Shown: positions 1-7,986 of the stretch, in pieces
How positions within the stretch are numbered: the stretch's first letter is position 1
Layout: the number at the start of each line of letters is the position of its first letter
Source: Betaproteobacteria bacterium RIFCSPLOWO2_02_FULL_63_19
Lineage (GTDB): Bacteria > Pseudomonadota > Gammaproteobacteria > Burkholderiales > SG8-39
Direction: 5' to 3'
Length of the DNA stretch: 64,000 nucleotides
Assembly: GCA_001770415.1 (NCBI GenBank)
Contig: MEQX01000016.1
Coordinates: 1 to 64,000 of the forward strand
Program-made: the position numbers and the translations under genes
Notes under the pieces: model-generated
Seen by the model: the letters and a program-made list of their open reading frames with translations, nothing else
Told to the model about the DNA's origin: nothing
Databases searched by the model: none

Positions 1-36
1 TGGCGGCTCAACGCTCCGGCGCGCAGGGCTGAAGCG

Positions 37-348
37 ATGGACGCGGGCACACTGTCCACACCCGCTATCCGGGTGACATTCATGGGAGAGCTGCCCTCGA
101 TTGTCAGGCGGCGCAGTCTCCAGGTCTCCTTGCCGAAAGATGCGACGGTTGGCGAACTGCTTGAGTCTCTATCCGTGACGTACGGAGAAGTCTTCACATC
201 CCGGGTTTTTTGTGCCCCGGGGAAACTGCACCATACCCTGCTGATATTCGTCGACGGCGAGAATATCAAGGAATGCGGCGGCCTTGCCGCGAAACTGGGC
301 AATGGAGAGGTGGAGGTGATCATGCTGCCGATGTTTGGAGGAGGATAG
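37..348 (+). CDS. MoaD/ThiS-like ubiquitin-fold sulfur carrier
   Basis: A 103-residue protein ending in Met-Phe-Gly-Gly-Gly, the C-terminal Gly-Gly tail that MoaD/ThiS-family carriers use for adenylation and thiocarboxylation. The body has the family's beta-grasp features: an early VTFMGEL strand and the VFVDGENI-like segment 'LLIFVDGENI' before the tail. The length exceeds canonical MoaD (about 81 residues), so an internal ATG near position 82 is an alternative start. It lies directly upstream of a molybdopterin oxidoreductase, whose ribosome-binding site overlaps its 3' end. A dedicated role in cofactor sulfur supply for that enzyme is inferred from this context; a general MoaD role is also possible. 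Confidence 0.8.
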   Translation: MDAGTLSTPAIRVTFMGELPSIVRRRSLQVSLPKDATVGELLESLSVTYGEVFTSRVFCAPGKLHHTLLIFVDGENIKECGGLAAKLGNGEVEVIMLPMFGGG

Positions 349-350
349 CC

Positions 351-2912
351 GTGGAAATGACGCAATCGAACTTGCAGACAAGAGTGGTCACAACCGCGTG
401 TGGCCAATGCTACATCGGCTGCGGCATCAAGGTTCGGGTGGAAAACGGCGTGGTCACACACATCGAGGGCAATCCGGACAATCCGCAGAACCGGGGCAAG
501 ATGTGCGCCAAGGGCCATGCCGGCTTCATGAACCTGTACAACCCGAACCGGGTCAAGGTTCCGCTGAAGCGGACCAATCCGAAGAAGGGCATCAACGAAG
601 ACCCGGGCTGGCAGGAAATCTCCTGGGACGAGGCGATAGACACTGTCGTCACCCAGCTCGAGCGTATCGGTGACAACCCCAAGAAGCTTTGGGTTCAGGC
701 CTGGGACGTCGTCGGCGACAATATGTTCTGGTTGTCGGCGTTTGGCAGCGCATTCGGCTCGACTCACGTCAATGTTGCCTCCTCGGCCACCTGCGGCAAG
801 GTGGTGCACCCGGTGGAGTTCTTCTCCGGCGGCGGGTTCCATCAACAGCCGGATCTGCACTATGCGAACTATTGCATCCTGATCGGAACCCAGTTCGGTA
901 TCGCTTCGCGAAGTGCGTTCAACCACCATTTGACCGATATGGCCGATGCAAGGGCGCGGGGCATGAAGCTGGTGGTCATCGATCCGGTGGGAGGCTACGC
1001 GGCGAGCAAGGCCAACGAATGGATTCCGATTCGTCCCGGCACCGACGCGGCCCTCGGGCTGAGCATGCTTCACGTGCTGTTGAACGAGTTGGGCCTGTAC
1101 GACGCGAAGTATTTGGCGAACGGAACCAATGCGCCCTATCTGGTTGGAGCCGATGGACGTTATGTCCGCGACGCCGCGACCAAGAAACCGTTGATCTACG
1201 ACGCGGCCGACGGCACGGTCAAGACCCACGATGATCCCAACCTGCGCAATCCGGCGATCACGGGGTCCTACGATGCGCAGGGAAGACCGGGCCGCCCGGC
1301 TTTCGAGCTGCTTCGTGAGCACGTCGCAAAGTACCCACCGGAAGCGACGGAAAAGTTCAGCACGATTCCTGCCGCAACCGTCAGACGCATCGCGCGCGAG
1401 TTCGGCGAGGCCGCACACATCGGCGAGACCATTACCATCGACGGGGTCGAATTGCCTTACAGGCCCGTTTGCGTGGACTGGGCCAGAGGAACGCAGGGCC
1501 ATAAACATGGTTTCCATAACTGCTGGCCGCTCAAACTGGTAAACATCGTAGTCGGATCCGTGAATGTCCCCGGCGGCATCCTCAGCACCGGCGCAGCGGG
1601 CAAGTTCCCGCATCGCTGGTCGCCCGAAGGCGGCATCGACGGCATGCTCGAGCATGGCGGAACGCTCATGCCAATGGCGCATCCGAGCTCTTTCCCGGGG
1701 CACACCCCCACAAAGCCGGCGCGGATGGATCTGGCGGAACTTTTTCCGCTGGCCCCGCACTACCACACGCTGATGTCGATTGCCACGGACGACCCTTCGG
1801 CTTTCGGCATGACCGAGCAGGACCGAATCGAGGTCTTGATGCACGCTCCGGTGAACTCGGTATTGGGCTCTTTCGGCGACGCGAAGAAAGTCGAGCGGCT
1901 CTATCAGTCGTTGAAATTCATCGTCGGCTTTGCGATTGAGATCAACGAGACGACCCATTTCGATGACATCGTTCTGCCGTTCCCGAGTTACCTGGAGCGA
2001 TGGGATTTCATCTCCGGCATGGGAGCCTTCCTGATTGCGCCCTGCGGCCAGGACGATTTTTACTGGCAGCTGCGCCAACCCGTGGTCGAGCTTCCGCCTG
2101 GAATGAGGCAGCCTCAGGAAATCGTTCAGGAAATCGCCGAACGCCTCGGAATCCTGAGCGGCCTGTATCGGCTCCTGAATCACACGTACAAGCTCGAAGG
2201 GGAGTATGCGCTCAGGCCGGGCAAGCGCTACCCGATGGCCGAAGTGGTGGACAGGCAGGCACGGGCCTGGTTTGGCGAAGACCATGGCTTGGCCTGGTTC
2301 CGGGAGAACGGTGTCATCCGCCATCGCAGAGACGTCGAGGAAGCTTATATTGGTCCGTTCCTCAAAGCCCGGGTGCCGATCTACCTGGAGCACATGATCG
2401 ACAAAAAACAACAGATGAAGGCCGTGCTTGGGCAGTTGGGGCTGGACTGGGATCTCTCGGATTACCAGCCCATCGGCGACTTCATCCCGTGCCCTTCCTA
2501 TCACGCGATCCAGAACGGCGAGTACGACCTGATCGCCGTCCACTTCAAGTTCCCGTTCGCCTATGGCGCCTACGGCAACGAGAATCCGTGGGTGAACGAA
2601 ATCTGCGAACAGACCAACGCCTACCGCATTCTCATCAACGAGGCGGTGGCAAAGGAAAAGGGAATCAGCAACGGCGATACGGTGTGGCTGGAATCACCGG
2701 TGCAAAAAGTCCAGGCCGTAGCCAAAGTGACTCAGTGCATCCATCCTCAAGCCGTCGGAGTCGGAGGGCACTTCGGCCACTGGGCGCCGGGTATGCCCAT
2801 TTCGCGAGGAAAGGGTGTCAACTTCAATGCCCTCTTGCCTACCGACATGGACCATATCGACATGATCTCAACGGCCCTGGATCATTGCGTCCAGGTCAAG
2901 GTCTACAAGTAG
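351..2912 (+). CDS. Molybdopterin/tungstopterin oxidoreductase, DMSO-reductase superfamily
   Basis: About 853 residues. The N-terminus carries Cys17, Cys20, Cys24 and Cys52 (CxxCxxxC...C), the [4Fe-4S] site of the superfamily. Cys148 in 'SSATCGKVVH' sits where Cys-ligated members (NapA, FdhF-type, acetylene hydratase) bind Mo or W. The C-terminal third has the molybdopterin-dinucleotide-binding fold ('ILINEAVAKEKGISNGDTV'). Start: AGGAGG at 339-344 fits GTG 351; ATG 357 is the alternative. No Tat signal is visible, suggesting a cytoplasmic location. No electron-transfer or membrane subunit follows, and the 'HNCWPLKLVNIVVGSVNVPGG' region recalls acetylene-hydratase-like and hydroxylase-like members. 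The substrate cannot be assigned from sequence. Confidence 0.88.
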   Translation: MEMTQSNLQTRVVTTACGQCYIGCGIKVRVENGVVTHIEGNPDNPQNRGKMCAKGHAGFMNLYNPNRVKVPLKRTNPKKGINEDPGWQEISWDEAIDTVVTQLERIGDNPKKLWVQAWDVVGDNMFWLSAFGSAFGSTHVNVASSATCGKVVHPVEFFSGGGFHQQPDLHYANYCILIGTQFGIASRSAFNHHLTDMADARARGMKLVVIDPVGGYAASKANEWIPIRPGTDAALGLSMLHVLLNELGLYDAKYLANGTNAPYLVGADGRYVRDAATKKPLIYDAADGTVKTHDDPNLRNPAITGSYDAQGRPGRPAFELLREHVAKYPPEATEKFSTIPAATVRRIAREFGEAAHIGETITIDGVELPYRPVCVDWARGTQGHKHGFHNCWPLKLVNIVVGSVNVPGGILSTGAAGKFPHRWSPEGGIDGMLEHGGTLMPMAHPSSFPGHTPTKPARMDLAELFPLAPHYHTLMSIATDDPSAFGMTEQDRIEVLMHAPVNSVLGSFGDAKKVERLYQSLKFIVGFAIEINETTHFDDIVLPFPSYLERWDFISGMGAFLIAPCGQDDFYWQLRQPVVELPPGMRQPQEIVQEIAERLGILSGLYRLLNHTYKLEGEYALRPGKRYPMAEVVDRQARAWFGEDHGLAWFRENGVIRHRRDVEEAYIGPFLKARVPIYLEHMIDKKQQMKAVLGQLGLDWDLSDYQPIGDFIPCPSYHAIQNGEYDLIAVHFKFPFAYGAYGNENPWVNEICEQTNAYRILINEAVAKEKGISNGDTVWLESPVQKVQAVAKVTQCIHPQAVGVGGHFGHWAPGMPISRGKGVNFNALLPTDMDHIDMISTALDHCVQVKVYK

Positions 2913-3006
2913 ACGGCTGCCGGCACAGCACGCGGCACGCGTAACGAAAGCGCGCGATCATCGAAATCTGTCCGATCGGCTGCTCGCGTCGCAGCGGACG
3001 GGCAGC

Positions 3007-3513
3007 CTAGATGCAGTAGAAGTCGAGCATGCTCGGAATATAGTCGTTCTGAAGCACTACTTTCTTGCGCTGAATCAGCCAGCCGTTCTCGCGCCGCGCG
3101 ATTTCGTAGTGCGCGTACCCGAAAAACGTGTGGCTCGTGCGACGACGCGGGAAGAAGACGTGGCTGCTCCAAGTCGAGCGCAAATTCAGCCGCTCGGGCG
3201 TGGGCGCCTCCAGCGCGAGCACGGCCGTTACCAGATGGGCGGTGCGTGGCATCGGCGTGGAGGCTGGAGACAACCCTGATCGAATGCGCACGATGCGGTC
3301 CTCCAGGCCCTGCCGGTTTGCATAGTATATGTGTGACATCTCGCGCTGCGGATCGGTCGCGAGCGCGCGGTCGCTGGTCCAGGTCGGCACCCAGTATTCG
3401 CAATCCAGCGCGAACAGCGCGATCCATTCGTCCCAACGCTGCTCATCCAGGTACACGCCCTCCCGCTGCAGGAGTTCCTCGCCGGCCGCAAGCAATGCAC
3501 GCGCCTCGCTCAT
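3007..3513 (-). CDS. Aromatic ring-hydroxylating dioxygenase, beta (small) subunit
   Basis: 168 residues with the cystatin-like/NTF2-like fold typical of dioxygenase small subunits: 'YLDEQRWDEWIALFALDCEYWVP' near the N-terminus, an 'IYYANRQGLEDRIVRIRSG' segment, and a C-terminal 'NDYIPSMLDFYCI' close to the BenB/AntB ending. The subunit is structural in the alpha3beta3 oxygenase and holds no cofactor. Its ATG overlaps the alpha-subunit stop (ATGA), so the two are translationally coupled. Similarity is strongest to the benzoate/anthranilate dioxygenase group, judged from motif character only. Confidence 0.88.
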   Translation of the reverse strand: MSEARALLAAGEELLQREGVYLDEQRWDEWIALFALDCEYWVPTWTSDRALATDPQREMSHIYYANRQGLEDRIVRIRSGLSPASTPMPRTAHLVTAVLALEAPTPERLNLRSTWSSHVFFPRRRTSHTFFGYAHYEIARRENGWLIQRKKVVLQNDYIPSMLDFYCI

Positions 3514-4856
3514 GGATAGGATTCCTTGCCGCAGAGGCCGCATTCGAGAAGTCGCGCCCACTCGCGATACATCGGATGGAAGATCGCCTCGTTCTGCACG
3601 TAGTAACTGCCCTGCAGGCTGGATACCGGATTGATTCCGAGGCTGCGTGCCAACGCACTGGCGCCCGGCTCCAGCGTGGTCAATCCGCGGGCATAGCCCT
3701 GCAACCATTGCAGGGGCCGCGCGGCATAGCCCGCCTGGCAGTCCTCGTACAACACGGTGTCGTCGGGAGTCGCCAAGCCGCTTGCGTTGAAAAAATCCTC
3801 GAACTGGCGCAGCCGCCAGGCGCGCTGTTCGGGCGGCTCGCCGATCGGCGCAAGGCATCTCAACTGCATCTCGGTGCGGTCCACTGCCAGCGGGCGGAAT
3901 GTGCGCAGGATGAGCGAGGTGGAATCGGCGATCTGGACGTTGGGGAAGAGGACCAGGTTGCGCAGCTTCAGCATCCAGTCGGCACGCAGATCGCCGACGC
4001 GCTTGCGGATGTCGCCGATGCTCGGATAGATCGGCCGTTTCTCCACCTCCGCCAGGTTGAGCCAACCCACGGTGTGACCGTGGCAAAACTGAAACATGCC
4101 GCCATCCTGAGACAGCCGCTTCGACCAGTCGAACTGTCGGGCGTCCTGGTTTCCCGCCGTGCCGTCGCGGCGCCGTTCCTGGACCGTGAGAAAACTCTTG
4201 TGCGTGGAAGTGAGATGGTAGAAATCCACACCGTTGTCCATCTGCAGCTTCCAGTTTCCACGGTAGAAGTAGTTTGCGCGTCCCGGGATGAACTCCATTC
4301 CCTGCGGACTCTGCTCCATGGCAAGATCAATGAAGAAACGTATTTCCCCGAGAAAGTCTTCAAGCGGGGGCACCGCTGCCGACAGGCTGCCGAAGACAAG
4401 TCCTTTGTAGCGCCCGACGCGCGCAATCGGCAGCAGGTCGTGGTCTTCGGCGTCGAAGGCGGGCGCGTAGCATCCCTGCTTGCCGTCCTTGATGTACACA
4501 TTGCGCCCGCCGGTGTCATAAGCCCAGCCGTGGTACGCGCACACGTGGTACTTGGCATTGCCACGCTCCCCACGGCACAAGGCGGCTCCCTTGTGTCGGC
4601 ACACGTTGACGAAGGCCCGCACTTCGCCTTCCAGGTCGCGCGTGACCAGTACCGAGGTGCGGCCAATCCACGCGGTCACGAAATCGTTCGGATGCGCGAT
4701 CTCCGATTCCAGCGCGAGGAACTGCCAGGTGCGCTCGAAAATGTAACGCTGTTCCATCTCGAACAGTTCGGGATCCGAGAATACCGCGCGGTGCACGCGG
4801 AACGCGCCGTTCTCCGGCCGATCGTCTATGTAACTCTTGAGCTGATTGACGTCCAA
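3510..4856 (-). CDS. Aromatic ring-hydroxylating dioxygenase, alpha (large) subunit
   Basis: Catalytic subunit of a Rieske non-haem-iron dioxygenase. Numbering from the chosen TTG start at 4856: the Rieske cluster is CxH-x17-CxxH at Cys86, His88, Cys106, His109; the mononuclear iron site is D-x2-H-x4-H with Asp211, His214 and His219. The start is uncertain: no ATG fits, and a TTG at 4943 would add 29 residues. The 4856 start places 'LKSYIDDRPENGAFRVHRAVF' at the N-terminus, as in BenA-like proteins, giving 448 residues. No ferredoxin or reductase gene is adjacent, so electron delivery must come from elsewhere. Probable substrate: an aromatic or heteroaromatic acid (inference). Confidence 0.88.
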   Translation of the reverse strand: MDVNQLKSYIDDRPENGAFRVHRAVFSDPELFEMEQRYIFERTWQFLALESEIAHPNDFVTAWIGRTSVLVTRDLEGEVRAFVNVCRHKGAALCRGERGNAKYHVCAYHGWAYDTGGRNVYIKDGKQGCYAPAFDAEDHDLLPIARVGRYKGLVFGSLSAAVPPLEDFLGEIRFFIDLAMEQSPQGMEFIPGRANYFYRGNWKLQMDNGVDFYHLTSTHKSFLTVQERRRDGTAGNQDARQFDWSKRLSQDGGMFQFCHGHTVGWLNLAEVEKRPIYPSIGDIRKRVGDLRADWMLKLRNLVLFPNVQIADSTSLILRTFRPLAVDRTEMQLRCLAPIGEPPEQRAWRLRQFEDFFNASGLATPDDTVLYEDCQAGYAARPLQWLQGYARGLTTLEPGASALARSLGINPVSSLQGSYYVQNEAIFHPMYREWARLLECGLCGKESYP

Positions 4857-5095
4857 ATCGCGTCCCCGGGTTTCGAGCCATCGCGACGGAGTAAAGCTTC
4901 GGTCGATGACGATTGCATGCGATGTTATGGACCGGACCGGCAAAGGTCAATCTCGACGGATGATCGACGGTCTCAAGCCCGTTGCACCGTCGTCATCGAT
5001 ACAGGACGCGTCAGCGGAGGCGCGGCGGGGAGCTTTTTGTATTTTTGTGCAGAATAGGTGCTACTTTCCTCTAGCTCTCACCAGGGAGACATTTC

Positions 5096-6295
5096 ATGGC
5101 TGATATGGATGAGCGACTCTGCAACCCCGTTTCGACCGCCGAGTTGGAACGGCGATGGGCTGCGGCCCGGTCGTATATGCGGGACGCGAATATCGAAGCG
5201 TTGGTGGTTCAGGGTTCGAACGGTTACGCCGGCACCGCAGGGTACTATCGCTGGCTGACGGGTATGCCATCAGTCAACAGCTATCCGCACACGGCGATTC
5301 TGCCACGCGACGCGTTGATGACACTACTGCAGCAGGGTGACCGCGGCGGCGAGAAGATTCTTGATGGGACCGTGCCCGAATTTCGCGGCGTCGGACGGCG
5401 TTTGAGCACGCCCAGTTTTCCGGCGATCGAGTATTGCAGCGGATACGACGCCGAAATTGTCGCCGCCGAGATCACCGGGAATCGCTACCGTAATGTTGGG
5501 TTGGTTGGCGCGTTTGCGATGTACCACGGGTTTGCCAGCCGGCTGCGCGAGCTCCTGAGCGGGGTGACACTGGTCGATGCGACTCAGGCCGTCGACGACA
5601 TGAAGGCGATCAAGAGCGAAGAGGACATCGCCTACATCCGCCGCACGGCGGCGATGCAGGACGAAGTCATGAGCAAAGTGGGCAGGCATGTACGGCCGGG
5701 GATGCGGGACTTTGAAGTGACCGCGTACGGGCAATACCTCGGGCAGCTTGGCGGAAGCGAGGCGGGATATTTCCTCGCCAACTCGGCTCCGCCCGGAAAA
5801 CCGACCATGCTGCGGCATCGGCCGTATCAGGGCCGCGTCATCCGCGACGGCGACGTGTTCATGTATCAGGCGGAAAACACCGGTCCAGGCGGGTTTTTCG
5901 TGCACTTGGGGAGGATATTCGTCCTCGGCAAGGCGCCCCAGGCACTGGTCGACGCGTTCGGTGCGATGCTCGAAGCGCAGCGATACACGGTCGGCCTGCT
6001 CGAGCCCGGGGCGTCGTGCCGCGACATTTTCGCCCAGTACAACGGGTACATGCGCGCACGCGGACTGCCGGAGGAACGCCGCGTCTATTGCCACGGCCAG
6101 GGATACGAGGTCGTGGAACGGCCGTTGATCCGCGACGACGAGTCGATGACAATCGCTGCGAACATGAACATAGGCATCCATCCCTCGTTATCGAACGACC
6201 GAATGTTCGTGACCGTGTGCGACAATTTTCTTACCCATGCCGACGGGACGGTCGAGCGTCTGCACAAAACGCCGCAAACGATCGTCGAGCTCTAA
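5096..6295 (+). CDS. M24 (pita-bread) family protein, probably metal-free
   Basis: 399 residues with the creatinase/Xaa-Pro-dipeptidase architecture: N-terminal creatinase domain (about 1-175), linker 'DDMKAIKSEEDIAYIRRTAAMQ', then the C-terminal pita-bread domain. Aligning motifs by eye, four of five metal ligands are replaced: the DxG Asp is Gln in 'MYQAENTGPGGF', the second Asp is His in 'VHLGR', 'EPG' is 'GIHP', and the last Glu is Cys in 'VCDN'. The His of 'CHGQGYE' is kept. This suggests a creatinase-like, metal-independent C-N hydrolase or another non-peptidase role. Start supported by GGGAGA upstream. It is divergent from the dioxygenase operon. Confidence 0.8.
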   Translation: MADMDERLCNPVSTAELERRWAAARSYMRDANIEALVVQGSNGYAGTAGYYRWLTGMPSVNSYPHTAILPRDALMTLLQQGDRGGEKILDGTVPEFRGVGRRLSTPSFPAIEYCSGYDAEIVAAEITGNRYRNVGLVGAFAMYHGFASRLRELLSGVTLVDATQAVDDMKAIKSEEDIAYIRRTAAMQDEVMSKVGRHVRPGMRDFEVTAYGQYLGQLGGSEAGYFLANSAPPGKPTMLRHRPYQGRVIRDGDVFMYQAENTGPGGFFVHLGRIFVLGKAPQALVDAFGAMLEAQRYTVGLLEPGASCRDIFAQYNGYMRARGLPEERRVYCHGQGYEVVERPLIRDDESMTIAANMNIGIHPSLSNDRMFVTVCDNFLTHADGTVERLHKTPQTIVEL

Positions 6296-6403
6296 ACCGC
6301 GTTGCGGGGTGACAGGACACCCGATTGCACGGCGCCAGACGTCGTGCCCGCCTGGACGGCGCCGCTGGCGCGACCTCCGGCGGGTCCCCTCGCTGCGCTC
6401 TCT

Positions 6404-7888
6404 TCAAAGCGCGATGTTTATGTTCTTCACCTGCGTATAAGAGAGCAGTTCGTCGGCACCCTCCTCCCGTCCTACGCCGGACTGCTTGTAGCCCCCAAAA
6501 CTGGCACCGGGGAAGTGGGAACTCACGCTGTTGACCCAGATATAGCCCGATTCCAGGCGACTCGCCGCGCGGTGGGCATTCGCGAGGCTGGTGGTCCAGA
6601 TCGAGCCGGTGAGCCCGTATTCGACGGCATTTACCTGCGTAAACATCTCTTCCTCGTCTTTCCACTTGATCACGCTCAGCACGGGACCGAAGACCTCCTC
6701 GTTGGCGATGCGCATGCCCTGATCGACGCCGGTGAACACGGTCGGCTCGACGAACCAGCCGTTCGCCAGCAGCGGATCGTCGGGGACCTTGCCGCCATAG
6801 GTCAATTTGGCGCCTTCATTCTTGGCGATTTCGATATAGCCCATGATCTTGTCATGCTGTGCCTTGGAAATGATGGCACCCATGGTGGTTTCCATCTCCG
6901 TCGGAATGCCCGGCCTATACCCCTTGATGGTCGCGAGCATGCCTTCGATCACGCGGTCGTAAATGGCCTCGTGTAGGAACAGCCGCGAGGTTGACCCGCA
7001 GGACTGGCCGCACCAGGTGAAGTTCATGCCGTTTACTGCGCCGGCCATGGCCTTTTCGAGATCCGCGTCCGGATAGATGATGCAGGCGTTCTTGCCGCCG
7101 AGCTCCAGCGTCACGTGCTTGAGGCGGTCCGCGCCGGCCTTCATGATTGCCCTGCCGGTGGGCACGCTGCCGATAAGCGAAACACGCGGCACCAGCGGGT
7201 GCGTGACCAGGGCCTCGCTGCCCTTGCGGCCGGCCGTGACGATATTGATCACACCGGGCGGCATGATGCCGTCGATCAGCTCCATCATCCGGTAGGCCGA
7301 GAGCGGCGCCTGATAGGGCGGCTTCATGATCACCGTATTTCCGGCGGCCAGCGCCGGCCCCATTTTGCCCGCGGTAAACATGATGGGGTGGTTATACGCG
7401 ACGATGCGGCCGACGACACCGTAGGGTTCACGCACCGACAGGTTTACGACGCCCTCGCCCATCGGAATGGTCTCGCCCTTGGCTTCAGTGACCAGACCCG
7501 CATAAAACTCGATCTGCATGGCTGCGACCACGGCGTCTTTGAGCATTTCGCGGATCGGGTTGCCACAATTGGCCGCGTCGAGCATCGCCAGTTCCTCGGC
7601 GTTGGCGCGCAGCACTGCAGCCACCTTCTTCATCAGTGCAGCGCGCTCCAACGGCTTCATCCTGCGCCACGCCTGGAAGCCCTTGTGCGCCGCTTTCACC
7701 GCCGCGTCGACGTCGGCCGCGTTTGCCTCGGCGGCTGGCCCAAGCGGCTCGCCGGTCGCCGGATTCGATGTGTCGAGATGACCGCCCTGTGGTTTCTGCC
7801 ACTTGCCGTCGTAATACAGATCACGGTGCTTGGGTAGAATCGGCTCGAGCTTGGCTTTGACCTTTGCAAGCTCATTCATCGTATTCAT
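6404..7888 (-). CDS. NAD(P)-dependent aldehyde dehydrogenase
   Basis: 494 residues, the normal length for the ALDH superfamily. The catalytic Cys297 is in 'GQSCGSTSRLFL' and the general base Glu262 in 'LELGGKN'. The cofactor site includes 'AYNHPIMFTAGKMGPALAAG' and 'SLIGSVPTGRAI'. It oxidises an aldehyde to the acid; the substrate is unknown. It is the last gene of the minus-strand hyuA-hyuB-ALDH group, 98 bp after hyuB, with its own ribosome-binding site (GGAGA) 6 nt before ATG, so it may share that transcript. The betaine/aminoaldehyde-type and aromatic-aldehyde-type branches both remain possible. Confidence 0.92.
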   Translation of the reverse strand: MNTMNELAKVKAKLEPILPKHRDLYYDGKWQKPQGGHLDTSNPATGEPLGPAAEANAADVDAAVKAAHKGFQAWRRMKPLERAALMKKVAAVLRANAEELAMLDAANCGNPIREMLKDAVVAAMQIEFYAGLVTEAKGETIPMGEGVVNLSVREPYGVVGRIVAYNHPIMFTAGKMGPALAAGNTVIMKPPYQAPLSAYRMMELIDGIMPPGVINIVTAGRKGSEALVTHPLVPRVSLIGSVPTGRAIMKAGADRLKHVTLELGGKNACIIYPDADLEKAMAGAVNGMNFTWCGQSCGSTSRLFLHEAIYDRVIEGMLATIKGYRPGIPTEMETTMGAIISKAQHDKIMGYIEIAKNEGAKLTYGGKVPDDPLLANGWFVEPTVFTGVDQGMRIANEEVFGPVLSVIKWKDEEEMFTQVNAVEYGLTGSIWTTSLANAHRAASRLESGYIWVNSVSSHFPGASFGGYKQSGVGREEGADELLSYTQVKNINIAL

Positions 7889-7986
7889 GTCGTCTCCAGT
7901 TTTCGAACAACCATCTTACCTGTCCGGCCGCGGCCTTGCCCCGAGGGCGACAGTGCGTCCGTACGGGCGGCCATCGCTGGCCGTAG

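Noticed and set aside
3..32. Possible tail of an upstream gene ending at TGA 30-32
   Set aside because: Only ten codons are visible, with no recognisable motif; it cannot be supported.
3246..5057. Long open frame (603 codons) antisense to the dioxygenase genes
   Set aside because: It lies opposite confidently identified Rieske alpha and beta genes and shows no family motif; high GC makes such shadows common.
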